A stretch of 6,801 nucleotides of DNA from Patescibacteria group bacterium (GCA_018818755.1 JAHIRL010000087.1:1-6801); one strand, 5' to 3'; counted from the stretch's first letter, positions 1 through 6,437 are shown. Translations and numbers: made by a program. Notes: a model not told the origin generated them from the sequence alone.

Positions 1-242
1 TCAGTATAAGGCATTACCAGGTCCAACTGCTCCAGCACAGTATTTTCCGGTCCTCCATCAATCAAAATCTGATGATTCTCAGGTGTCTTAATAAAAATAC
101 TATCCCCCTGCCCCACATTCAAAAAGCTCACCTGCAACTTATCATTCGGCATCTGCCACCAGAGCACCCCCAGGCAAAAACCCGCCACCATCAGCCCAAA
201 AATTACATATCTACAAAACATGCCGCCTATTATAGACGACAT
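1..242 (-). CDS. Membrane-anchored ComEC-type metallo-beta-lactamase-fold protein, N-terminal part only
   Basis: Partial gene; its 3' end lies beyond the left edge. Counting from the ATG at 221-219, residues about 4-22 form one hydrophobic segment (FCRYVIFGLMVAG...LGVLWW). Next comes LQVSFLNVGQGDSIFIKTP, then a strand with ILIDGGP. The VGQGDS and LIDGGP motifs are the usual opening of the metallo-beta-lactamase domain at the C-terminus of ComEC/Rec2. The metal-binding HxHxDH motif would follow beyond the window. The seven-helix ComEC channel is absent, so this is probably a stand-alone, membrane-tethered MBL-domain hydrolase. Its substrate is unknown; DNA processing is only an analogy to ComEC. 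Two in-frame ATGs are possible, at 242-240 and 221-219, and neither has a clear Shine-Dalgarno. The longer form is given here, but the shorter begins closer to the membrane segment. It lies 33-54 bp after the Fn3 gene on the same strand. Confidence 0.75.
   Translation of the reverse strand, partial: MSSIIGGMFCRYVIFGLMVAGFCLGVLWWQMPNDKLQVSFLNVGQGDSIFIKTPENHQILIDGGPENTVLEQLDLVMPYT
229..234 (-). promoter_or_regulatory. Possible -10 box for the ComEC-type gene
   Basis: A perfect TATAAT reads on the minus strand six to seven bases before the ATG at 221. If used, transcription would begin at or next to that start codon and give a leaderless message. No good -35 hexamer lies 16-18 bases upstream (AGAAAA at 257-252). 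The box may therefore be chance in AT-rich DNA or inside the coding region if the ATG at 242 is used. Confidence 0.25.
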
Positions 243-275
243 GTTTAAAGTTTTTCTAAATTAAATGTTAGAAGT

Positions 276-1757
276 CTAAACTCGTTTCTTTCTAAACACT
301 CTTCCAAGACCAAGAGACACAAGGACAAGTCCCGCCATTCCCGGTCCGGTTTCGGAAAGAACCACTTTGATAATATCTCCATCAGTTTCATTCCCTTCAT
401 CATCCTTCTGAGTAACCTTAAACCAGTATTCACCGGCCATCAGATCCTCAACAGTATATTCCTCAACCTCAGGCTCCAGGCTGGCTTTCACTTTATAGTC
501 CTCGCCTTTGTTCTCACTCATATAAAGTACTTGCTCCATAATTAGACCAACATTGTCACTTGGCACATTCCAGCTTAGTTCCACTCTCCACTGCTCAGCT
601 TCATAAAATTTCTTCGCCATAAAATTGGCCACATCCTTAGGAGTAGGAACATCCCCATCAATAACATCATCATCGTCATCATCATCTCCGCCCATGGACA
701 TTCCGCCACCGGCAAAGACAAAAGTATTTTTTTCAGGATTAACAACAAATCCATCAGCATCATAAAGTTCGCTAACTGTAAGCATATAATTTACATCACC
801 TTGCTCGCTTGTAGTGATAAGAACAGCTCCATCTTCAAGTCCATCGGCATTAACCTCCAGACTCACTTCCATAATTTCAAGAGAAACAAGGTCGTCATCC
901 TCTTCAGTAATCACAAAGTTCACTGCCGGATCAACATCCAAAAGCACAGCTTTATCAAAACTCACAAGAACATGAGTTTCATCGATCACTTCAGCATCCA
1001 TAACTTCAGGCCCGTTTTCCGGCCTTTCAAGGTCGCTTCCTTCAAAAACATCAAAGTCAGCCGTTCCACTAACAATTGGATTACCGGCTTTATCAGTCAC
1101 ATCAATATTTACAGTTACACTATAATTATTTCCAGGTGTTTGCGGGTCAGTCAAAAGAATAACAGTTTCACCTGTCTCATCTTCCTCATCAACTTGCGCA
1201 TCAATAACTCTTAAAGGTTCAATAGTTTCCATATCTTCAACATAAAAGGCATTTTCCGGATAATCTTCCGGCAATACAACAGCCTCCGTAAACACAACTT
1301 TTACTTCCTCCTTATTAAGAGCCTCAGCTTCATAAACCTGTGGAGGATCAACATCTTCAAACTCTCCGGCATCGGCCATAGGAGTGGCGCTTGGTTCTGG
1401 ATATGTCCAGTTGAAACTCTCATTTCCTTCAGCATCATAGGCTGTAACAGAAAAATAGTAAGCAGTTCCATTTTCAAGATCTGTAAGAGTATAGGAGGTC
1501 ACATTGCCAACATCCTGAACATTGCCATACTCGGTTCCCTCATCAATTGGAGTGGTGTCGTACCAAACTTGATAACCGGCAATTTCACCGTCATACTCTG
1601 GAGCTGTCCACTCCAGCCTAATAGCGGAGTCGTAAGCTGTGGCTGTAACATCTGTCACATCGAGCTCCTCAAGCATCTCGCCGGCCGCTAAAGCCGTTGT
1701 GGCGTATAGTGGGAGGGCAAGGAGAGAAGCCAGTGCATAAGCAAGAATTTTTTTCAT
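276..1757 (-). CDS. Secreted Fn3 / Ig-like repeat protein with C-terminal cell-surface anchor
   Basis: A 493-residue exported protein. Residues 1-24/25 are a classical signal peptide (MKKI, a hydrophobic core, then TALA|A). Residues about 33-128 are an Fn3 domain, with conserved W50 and the TSYTLTDLENGTAYYFSVTA strand pattern. Two Ig-like domains of the SbsA/Big_5 type follow at about 138-240 and 250-350, each with the V.F..AV and Y.(L/V)TV pattern. A Gly-rich stretch and seven aspartates (358-364) lead to a second, weaker Fn3-like domain at about 370-465. The tail is ETGPG (469-473), a short hydrophobic run and RKKRV, which has the layout of a surface-sorting or membrane-retention signal. 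The protein is strongly acidic. A structural, adhesive or binding role at the cell surface is inference; no catalytic motif is visible. The start is fixed by the signal peptide. No Shine-Dalgarno precedes it, and its own promoter lies about 50 bp upstream. Confidence 0.9.
   Translation of the reverse strand: MKKILAYALASLLALPLYATTALAAGEMLEELDVTDVTATAYDSAIRLEWTAPEYDGEIAGYQVWYDTTPIDEGTEYGNVQDVGNVTSYTLTDLENGTAYYFSVTAYDAEGNESFNWTYPEPSATPMADAGEFEDVDPPQVYEAEALNKEEVKVVFTEAVVLPEDYPENAFYVEDMETIEPLRVIDAQVDEEDETGETVILLTDPQTPGNNYSVTVNIDVTDKAGNPIVSGTADFDVFEGSDLERPENGPEVMDAEVIDETHVLVSFDKAVLLDVDPAVNFVITEEDDDLVSLEIMEVSLEVNADGLEDGAVLITTSEQGDVNYMLTVSELYDADGFVVNPEKNTFVFAGGGMSMGGDDDDDDDVIDGDVPTPKDVANFMAKKFYEAEQWRVELSWNVPSDNVGLIMEQVLYMSENKGEDYKVKASLEPEVEEYTVEDLMAGEYWFKVTQKDDEGNETDGDIIKVVLSETGPGMAGLVLVSLGLGRVFRKKRV
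666..686 (-). repeat. Short GAT/GAC triplet repeat encoding seven aspartates
   Basis: Seven consecutive Asp codons (three GAT, one GAC, three GAT) encode residues 358-364 of the Fn3/Ig-like protein, right after a Gly/Met-rich linker. The near-perfect triplet repeat could change length by slippage without breaking the frame. In the protein it probably acts as a charged flexible hinge between the Ig-like part and the second Fn3-like domain. Confidence 0.7.
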
Positions 1758-1807
1758 GGTATTTGTTTTAGTTTTTATTTTTGTATATATATTGAAAATA
1801 TCACTTT

Positions 1808-1836
1808 ATTATAGCAAAAAAAGTCGTAAACATCAA
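1808..1836 (-). promoter_or_regulatory. Promoter of the Fn3/Ig-like protein gene
   Basis: On the minus strand, TTGATG (1836-1831) is followed after exactly 17 bases by a perfect TATAAT (1813-1808). The predicted transcription start is near 1801, giving a leader of about 44 nt. That leader is A-rich, has no Shine-Dalgarno and ends ACAAATACC before the ATG. The promoter sits in the 100-bp gap after the CNNM gene, so the Fn3 gene can be transcribed on its own. Confidence 0.6.
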
Positions 1837-1857
1837 GGGGCATATAACTCTGCACTA

Positions 1858-3108
1858 TTACCTTCTGTCTCGCTGGGGAGTTTTTGTAATTTTTACCTTA
1901 CCCACAACATTTTTATTCATCTTCAAAACTTTAATCTTCACATAGGGTAATTTTACCACTTCACCCTCCCGGGGAAAGCGGCTAATTGTTTCAAGAATAA
2001 GTGTATTTAAAGTGTCTCTATCATTATCGGCAATCTTTAGGCGGAAATAATCATTGATATCCTCGAGCAGAGTTGAGCCTTTCGCATAAATGGAATTTTT
2101 ATTGATAATCTCAATCGGTTTTTCAGCAACATCATATTCATCGACAATTTCTCCAACAATTTCCTCGAGCAAATCCTCCATAGTCACAATTCCGGCGGTT
2201 CCTCCAAACTCATCTATTACAATCGCAAAATGCACATGTTTACGTTGGAAATCTCGGAAAAGCTTATTGATTTTTTTGGTTGTCGGAATTTCCAGAGGCA
2301 TCGGTAACTTAAGATTCTTAAGTTTCTTGCGGCCATCATGTTTGTCCCAATGATGCAAAAGATCTTTTAAAGAAAGAATCCCACTCACTCTATCCATACT
2401 GCCTTCATAAATAGGAATTCGTGAGTGTGAATGTTTAATAACAAACTTCACAGCCTCCGCAATAGTCGTTGAAGAATCCAGAGCCTCAACCGCAACCCGT
2501 GGCGTCATCACCTCCTCAACCCTAATATCATTAAACTCCAAAACATTTTCAATCAATTCTTGTTCATGTTTCTCGATACTTCCCTCCTTAGTCCCAATTT
2601 TTATCATAGCCAAAAGTTCCCCTTCAGTAACGGTTATATTATTTTTTCTACCAAAAATCATATTAACAATGCCGGTAATTTTCTCCAAAATCCAAACCAC
2701 CGGGAAAAGCAATAATTGTAAATAGTAAATCGGACGAGCCATAACCTGTGAAACACCAATCGAATGTTGATGACAAAAAGATTTGGGAGTGATTTCTCCA
2801 AAAACCAAAATAAAAAATGTCATAACCCCAGTAGCAATCCCCACACCGGAATTACCAAAAGCCTCAGTAAAAATAAGCGCGGCATAAGCACTTGCCGCAA
2901 TATTAACGACATTGTTGCCAATTAGAATGGTAATTAGAAGCTTGTGCGGATCAGATTTAAGTTTTTTGAGGATCTTGCTATTGGCAGCTTTCTTGTCGGC
3001 CAACTCGTTCACTTTTGATTTTGTCAAAGACACAAGAGCCGTCTCGCTACCAGAAAAGATGGCGGAAAACACAATAAGAACAGCCAGAATGATTATGTCG
3101 GAACTCAT
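1858..3108 (-). CDS. CNNM/HlyC-CorC family membrane protein with CBS pair (hemolysin-like, putative Mg2+ transport)
   Basis: A 416-residue inner-membrane protein that appears full length. The DUF21/CNNM membrane domain spans about residues 1-150, with the signatures FSGSETAL (18-25), the helix around NNVVNIAASAYAAL, and FGEITPKS (103-110). A connecting helix with NVLEFNDIRVEEVMTPR (188-204) leads into a CBS pair at about 205-322, including HSHSRIPIYEG (226-236) and DEFGGTAGIVTMEDLLEEI (299-317). The C-terminal CorC_HlyC domain covers about 333-410. Family members are linked to Mg2+ or Co2+ efflux and homeostasis; the older hemolysin name is misleading. The exact ion is inferred. The frame stays open upstream to an ATG at 3237, but homology begins at MSSDIIIL, and the longer form would overlap the start of argS on the other strand. 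The ATG at 3108-3106 is therefore chosen. It has no Shine-Dalgarno, only GAAATTAAAAAT. Confidence 0.93.
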   Translation of the reverse strand: MSSDIIILAVLIVFSAIFSGSETALVSLTKSKVNELADKKAANSKILKKLKSDPHKLLITILIGNNVVNIAASAYAALIFTEAFGNSGVGIATGVMTFFILVFGEITPKSFCHQHSIGVSQVMARPIYYLQLLLFPVVWILEKITGIVNMIFGRKNNITVTEGELLAMIKIGTKEGSIEKHEQELIENVLEFNDIRVEEVMTPRVAVEALDSSTTIAEAVKFVIKHSHSRIPIYEGSMDRVSGILSLKDLLHHWDKHDGRKKLKNLKLPMPLEIPTTKKINKLFRDFQRKHVHFAIVIDEFGGTAGIVTMEDLLEEIVGEIVDEYDVAEKPIEIINKNSIYAKGSTLLEDINDYFRLKIADNDRDTLNTLILETISRFPREGEVVKLPYVKIKVLKMNKNVVGKVKITKTPQRDRR

Positions 3109-3130
3109 ATTTTTAATTTCAACACCGCTA

Positions 3131-3159
3131 ATAATTGCATAAAAGTTGAAAAACAACAA
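3131..3159 (-). promoter_or_regulatory. Possible promoter of the CNNM-family gene
   Basis: On the minus strand, TTGTTG (3159-3154), a 17-base spacer and AATTAT (3136-3131) preceded by TGC form a weak -35 and extended -10. The leader would be about 15-20 nt. It lies in the 107-bp divergent region shared with argS, next to a small GCGC-AAA-GCGC inverted repeat (3160-3170). Confidence 0.35.
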
Positions 3160-3203
3160 GCGCAAAGCGCAAAAATCCCCTATGAACCAGAAAACATTTT
3201 CAG

Positions 3204-3209
3204 TAGAAT
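3204..3209 (+). promoter_or_regulatory. Possible -10 box of argS
   Basis: TAGAAT sits six bases before the argS ATG. If it is the true -10 element, the message would start at or beside the start codon and be leaderless. No matching -35 hexamer is evident (TATGAA at 17-base spacing), and no Shine-Dalgarno is present between 3180 and 3216. Confidence 0.3.
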
Positions 3210-3215
3210 ACAAAC

Positions 3216-3920
3216 ATGCACTTAAAGATTGATCCAAAAATTTTCGCAGACTATCCGGACTTCAAAGCCGGAGCTATCATCGTAAAAGGGCTAAACAACG
3301 AAAAACGCAGTTCGGCCCTGGAGAGTTTGCTTAGGGGCGTTTGTGCCCAAAGACGAACGGAATTTAGCAAAAAAATAATAGACGACGAATCTCGAATTAA
3401 GGTTTGGAATCAGGCTTATGGAAAATTCGGGATAAATCCGAAAAAAAAGGCTCCTTCCGTCAAAGCACTTTTGCAAAGGCTTGTGGCCGGCGGAGACATC
3501 TCTCACATCAACCCCTTAGTGGATTTGTATAATTACTTTTCCCTCAAATATTTATTGCCGATTGGTGGCGAAGATTTGGATTGGCTTTGTGGAGATTTGG
3601 AACTCAAATACACCAAAGGTGGAGAGGCTTTTAGGCCAATGGGTTCTATCGATGTAAAGGAGGCCAAAGAAGGAGAGGTGGCATATATGGACTCCGGAGG
3701 AATAACTTGTCGATACTGGAACCATCGCGAATGTGAGCGCACAAAATTTACTGAAAAAACCGTTAATGCCCTGATTTTAGTTGAAGATATGGGAGAAATG
3801 CACATGGACGAATTTGGCTCCGTTGTCAACGAAGTCGCAAATGCTATGATGAAATACATCGGAGGAAGAATAGAACCTTATATTTTGAACGAAGAAAATC
3901 CGGAGCTGGATCTGGGGGTG
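3216..3920 (+). other. B3/B4 domain segment of argS (residues 1-235)
   Basis: This part matches the solo B3/B4 family (COG3382, related to the PheRS-beta editing module). It carries the NPLVDLYNYFSLKYLLPIGG core (99-118), then GEAFRPMGS, and the block CRYWNHRECERTKFTEKT (165-182) followed by NALILVEDM. The domain appears complete, with no stop or frameshift, and ends before the charged linker. In PheRS this fold hydrolyses mischarged Tyr-tRNA-Phe. A solo member, CtdA, has been described as a canavanyl-tRNA-Arg deacylase. Confidence 0.8.
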
Positions 3921-5807
3921 GATGGAAGGACGAATGTCAACGATTCCAAGGTCACAGCTCAGGAAAAAGTACACCATCTAGCGGAGCTAGAGTTAAAAAA
4001 AAAAGCCCGGGAAGCTCTGAAGTCCCCTTCTAAGGAAAAAGAAGAACCTAAACAAAAAACTTTGTTACAAGAAGAAGACAAAAAATTGCAATTGGAAGCC
4101 CCCACGCTTCTAAAATCAAAACTCAAACTGGCTGTCGAAAAAGCTGTGATGTTGGCATACTCCAACATCCTCAACCCAGAACCGAAAATAGAACACCCCC
4201 TAATTCGCGATCACGGCGACTACGCTTGCAATATCGCGATGCAACTAGCCAAAGATCTCAAAGATACCCCTTTAAACATTGCCGAAAAAATCGCCAAAAA
4301 CCTCCCCACAGAAGATTTCGAAGTTGAAGTTGCCGCTCCGGGTTTCATAAATTTCCGTCTCAAAAAAGACTTGCTCAAAGAAGAACTAAAACAAGTTCTC
4401 AAAGAAAAGGACGATTTTGGGAAAACGAATGTTGGCCGTGAAAAGACAATAGTTCTCGACTACTCATCACCAAATATCGCCAAGCCCCTAGGCGTTCATC
4501 ACCTACTTTCCACCATTATCGGGCAGAGCCTCAATAATATTTTTGAGGAGCTAAGTTTTAATTGTGTGGCAATCAACCATATTGGTGACTGGGGAACTCA
4601 ATACGGCAAACTTACCTACGCTTTTAAAAAATGGGGAGACAAGAAAAAAGTCCAGGCAGATCCCATAAACGAGCTTCTAAAATTGTATGTGCGATTCCAT
4701 AATGAGGCCGAGGAAAATCCGAAGTTGGAGGATGCCGGGCGCGAGGAGTTTAGAAAATTTGAGCAAGGAGACAAGGAAAACAGGAAATTGTGGCAATGGT
4801 TTGTAGAAGAAAGTTTGAAAGATTTGCAGAAAACATATGATAAATTGGGCGGCATTCATTTTGATAAGATCCAGGGCGAGAGTTTTTACGAAGATATGTT
4901 GGAAGGGATTTTGAAGGATGGCAAAGAGCGAAGGATTTTTGAGAAAGGGGAGCAAGGAGCTTTTGTTGTACATTATGATGACGAAAATATGGCTCCACTT
5001 GTTGTCCAGAAAAAAGATGGTGCCACCTTATATTCCACCCGGGATTTTGCCACAGCAAAGTATAGAATAGAGGAGTTTAGACCTGTACGAATTTTGTATG
5101 TGGTGGATTTGGCGCAGAATTTGTATTTTAAGCAACTGTTTCAGGGATTCGAGCGATTCCCCTGGTATCACGGCGAGTGTGTACATGTAAATTTTGGCAG
5201 AATGCACATGAAAGATGGAAAAATGAGTACCCGAAAGGGGACTGTTGTCTTGCTGGATGAGGTTTTGGACGAAGCCAAAGAACGCAGTCTGAAATTATTG
5301 GAAGAAAAAAGCCCAAATCTTGCAGACAAGCAAAAGATTGCAGAGATTATCGGAGTTGGAGCAGTAAAATATAGTGTTTTATCGCAGAACCGCAGTACAG
5401 ATATTGCTTTCGACTGGGACAAAATGTTGAGTTTGGATGGAAATTCTTGTCCTTACTTGCAATATGCTTATGCCAGGTGCCGCAGTATTTTACGAAAATC
5501 CGCAGAAGAAACAAAAACTCGAAAAGACCCCGCAGATGCCGAAGAAAGATTATTGCGATTATTGGCATTTTTTCCAAAATTCCCCGAAGCCGTAGCCCAA
5601 GCCGCGGAGCAATACAAACCAAACCTAATAGCCAATTATTTATACGATCTCGCCCAAGAATTCAACTCAATATACAATAGTATCCCAATCCTAAGTGCCG
5701 AAAACAAGAAAGAGCGCGAAAGACGCCTAAAAATTGTTGAAGCAGTTAGCCAAATCCTCAAAAACGGCCTAAAATTGTTGGTGATTGAGGTGATCGAAGA
5801 AATGTAG
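3216..5807 (+). CDS. argS: Arginyl-tRNA synthetase with an N-terminal fused B3/B4 (editing-type) domain
   Basis: Attaches arginine to tRNA-Arg in the cytoplasm. At 863 residues it is far longer than the usual 550-600, because residues 1-235 are an extra B3/B4 domain. Residues 236-295 are a Lys/Glu-rich linker, probably helical. Residues 297-384 match the ArgRS N-terminal tRNA-binding domain (HGDYACNIAMQLA). The class I catalytic core runs from about 408 to 740. It has SSPNIAKP (417-424), a HIGH-equivalent reading GVHH (426-429), GDWGTQYGKL, YSTRDFATAKYR (606-617) and KMSTRKGTVV (669-678). The DALR anticodon-binding domain (about 745-863) contains CPYLQYAYARCRSILRK and ends ILKNGLKLL...EEM like other ArgRSs, so the C-terminus is complete. 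The start is supported because B3/B4 homology begins at residue 2 (IDPKIF.DYPDFKAG). No Shine-Dalgarno is visible. ArgRS identity is near certain; editing by the extra domain is inference. Confidence 0.96.
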   Translation: MHLKIDPKIFADYPDFKAGAIIVKGLNNEKRSSALESLLRGVCAQRRTEFSKKIIDDESRIKVWNQAYGKFGINPKKKAPSVKALLQRLVAGGDISHINPLVDLYNYFSLKYLLPIGGEDLDWLCGDLELKYTKGGEAFRPMGSIDVKEAKEGEVAYMDSGGITCRYWNHRECERTKFTEKTVNALILVEDMGEMHMDEFGSVVNEVANAMMKYIGGRIEPYILNEENPELDLGVDGRTNVNDSKVTAQEKVHHLAELELKKKAREALKSPSKEKEEPKQKTLLQEEDKKLQLEAPTLLKSKLKLAVEKAVMLAYSNILNPEPKIEHPLIRDHGDYACNIAMQLAKDLKDTPLNIAEKIAKNLPTEDFEVEVAAPGFINFRLKKDLLKEELKQVLKEKDDFGKTNVGREKTIVLDYSSPNIAKPLGVHHLLSTIIGQSLNNIFEELSFNCVAINHIGDWGTQYGKLTYAFKKWGDKKKVQADPINELLKLYVRFHNEAEENPKLEDAGREEFRKFEQGDKENRKLWQWFVEESLKDLQKTYDKLGGIHFDKIQGESFYEDMLEGILKDGKERRIFEKGEQGAFVVHYDDENMAPLVVQKKDGATLYSTRDFATAKYRIEEFRPVRILYVVDLAQNLYFKQLFQGFERFPWYHGECVHVNFGRMHMKDGKMSTRKGTVVLLDEVLDEAKERSLKLLEEKSPNLADKQKIAEIIGVGAVKYSVLSQNRSTDIAFDWDKMLSLDGNSCPYLQYAYARCRSILRKSAEETKTRKDPADAEERLLRLLAFFPKFPEAVAQAAEQYKPNLIANYLYDLAQEFNSIYNSIPILSAENKKERERRLKIVEAVSQILKNGLKLLVIEVIEEM

Positions 5808-5836
5808 TTGCATTTTTGGCAGAGATTTCCTATATT
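5808..5836 (+). promoter_or_regulatory. Promoter of tRNA-Ser
   Basis: TTGCAT (5808-5813), a 17-base spacer and TATATT (5831-5836) form a good sigma-70-type promoter. It begins on the base after the argS stop codon. The predicted start is near 5843, giving a 5' leader of about 15 nt before the mature tRNA at 5858. Confidence 0.65.
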
Positions 5837-5857
5837 GGTTGGGCTAAAAAGGAATAC

Positions 5858-5945
5858 GGAGAGATGGCTGAGTGGTCGAAAGCGATAGTCTTGAAAACTA
5901 TTGAGGGGCAACCCTCCCAGGGTTCGAATCCCTGTCTCTCCGCCA
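5858..5945 (+). tRNA. tRNA-Ser (anticodon UGA), CCA encoded
   Basis: A full cloverleaf can be drawn. The acceptor stem is GGAGAGA/TCTCTCC (5858-5864 with 5935-5941). A short D stem GCT/AGC follows. The anticodon stem is ATAGT/ACTAT with loop CTTGAAA, placing anticodon TGA at 5892-5894. The long variable arm GAGGG-GCAA-CCCTC is typical of serine tRNAs. The T arm is CAGGG-TTCGAAT-CCCTG. The discriminator is G, and CCA is encoded at 5943-5945. It should read UCA and, by wobble, other UCN codons. It lies 50 bp after argS and has its own promoter. Confidence 0.97.
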
Positions 5946-5987
5946 ATTAGTTTTGTTATGGGTCACAACAGCAATATCTCCGGTTCA

Positions 5988-6010
5988 TTCCGCTAGATGA
6001 TTCCTCGGAA
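5988..6010 (+). other. Weak inverted repeat after tRNA-Ser
   Basis: TTCCG (5988-5992) and CGGAA (6006-6010) can pair around a 13-base loop, followed by AAATTT. It might help end tRNA transcription, but the stem is only five pairs and there is no real T-run. The gap 5946-6013 shows no other recognisable signal. Confidence 0.15.
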
Positions 6011-6013
6011 AAT

Positions 6014-6041
6014 TTGACAAAACAAACATAGGGTGTAAAAC
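6014..6041 (+). promoter_or_regulatory. Promoter of the 84-residue hypothetical gene
   Basis: A perfect consensus -35 TTGACA (6014-6019) is followed after 16 bases by TAAAAC (6036-6041), a 4/6 match to the -10 box with GTG just upstream. Transcription would begin near 6048. The leader is then about 25 nt, AT-rich and without a Shine-Dalgarno. Confidence 0.5.
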
Positions 6042-6072
6042 TCAGACTAATATTATTTTAACCAAAATAATT

Positions 6073-6327
6073 ATGTCTAAAAATGGACCACAATTAGGCG
6101 ATGCAGTGGAAGTACAATTCGAAGATAAAGAGCCAACCATCACTACTATTGATAGCACATCATTTGATGCAAGAGGTGATTTGAGAGTATTTAAAACCGA
6201 GCATTATACACTTGGTGCCACAGCGGAAGAGTTCAGCCCAAAAACCGATACTCCGGAGTCAGTAGTAGACAGCACTCAGAAACAAGCAAAATGGACAATT
6301 GCGTATGGCGAAGCAGAACACATGTAA
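6073..6327 (+). CDS. Small acidic protein of unknown function (84 aa)
   Basis: I do not recognise this protein. It has 84 residues, with 16 Asp/Glu against 8 Lys/Arg and no cysteine, signal peptide or membrane segment. The first half alternates hydrophobic and polar residues (AVEVQFEDKEPTITTIDS, then DLRVFKTEHYTLGA), which suggests a small beta-rich fold. The second half is Ser/Thr/Pro/Glu-rich before a final WTIAYGEAEHM. Support for a real gene comes from the consensus promoter 54 bp upstream, an unambiguous ATG, TAA stop, and no competing frame. The leader before the ATG (AACCAAAATAATT) has no Shine-Dalgarno, like the other genes here. The next gene begins 166 bp downstream with a separate promoter, so co-transcription is not assured. 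Confidence 0.6.
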   Translation: MSKNGPQLGDAVEVQFEDKEPTITTIDSTSFDARGDLRVFKTEHYTLGATAEEFSPKTDTPESVVDSTQKQAKWTIAYGEAEHM

Positions 6328-6374
6328 GAAGCAATGAACAACCAAAAGGCCATTTCCGGCTAACCTGACGACGA

Positions 6375-6414
6375 ATGGTAGAACGGGAACGCTTCCTCAT
6401 CCCATCTTAGCCAT
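6375..6414 (+). other. Possible imperfect hairpin in the gap between the two small genes
   Basis: ATGG, AGA and GGGA on the left can pair with TCCC, TCT and CCAT on the right, with small bulges and an 11-base loop. No T-run follows, so it is not a clear intrinsic terminator. The stretch 6328-6430 is richer in GC than its surroundings and holds no open frame of note. Confidence 0.2.
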
Positions 6415-6437
6415 GCTCTACACACAGCTCATAACAG

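Noticed and set aside
801..1214. 137-codon open frame on the plus strand
   Set aside because: It lies wholly antisense to the well-supported Fn3/Ig-like gene. Its product is a Ser/Asn/Ile/Lys-rich string with no domain, a product of the acidic codons on the other strand.
1758..1950. 64-codon plus-strand open frame (1756-1950)
   Set aside because: It overlaps the Fn3 gene promoter and the 3' end of the CNNM gene in antisense and encodes a low-complexity hydrophobic product.
3160..3170. GCGC-AAA-GCGC inverted repeat as a terminator or operator
   Set aside because: A four-base stem with a three-base loop between divergent genes is too small to call, and there is no gene end here needing a terminator.
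3109..3237. N-terminal extension of the CNNM-family gene by 43 codons to an ATG at 3237
   Set aside because: The extension has no family homology, crosses the probable promoter region and overlaps the argS start on the opposite strand. The family match begins at MSSDIIIL (3108).
5892..5894. UGA in the anticodon as a sign of stop-codon reassignment
   Set aside because: An anticodon UGA reads the serine codon UCA. It says nothing about decoding UGA, and no gene here needs in-frame UGA.
3533..5911. Several minus-strand open frames of 60-108 codons across argS and the tRNA
   Set aside because: All are antisense shadows of argS. They lack recognisable domains, and one runs through the tRNA-Ser gene.
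5858..5945. tRNA-Ser as an integration (att) site for a mobile element
   Set aside because: No integrase, no repeat of the tRNA 3' end and no phage-like gene is visible in the 856 bases downstream.
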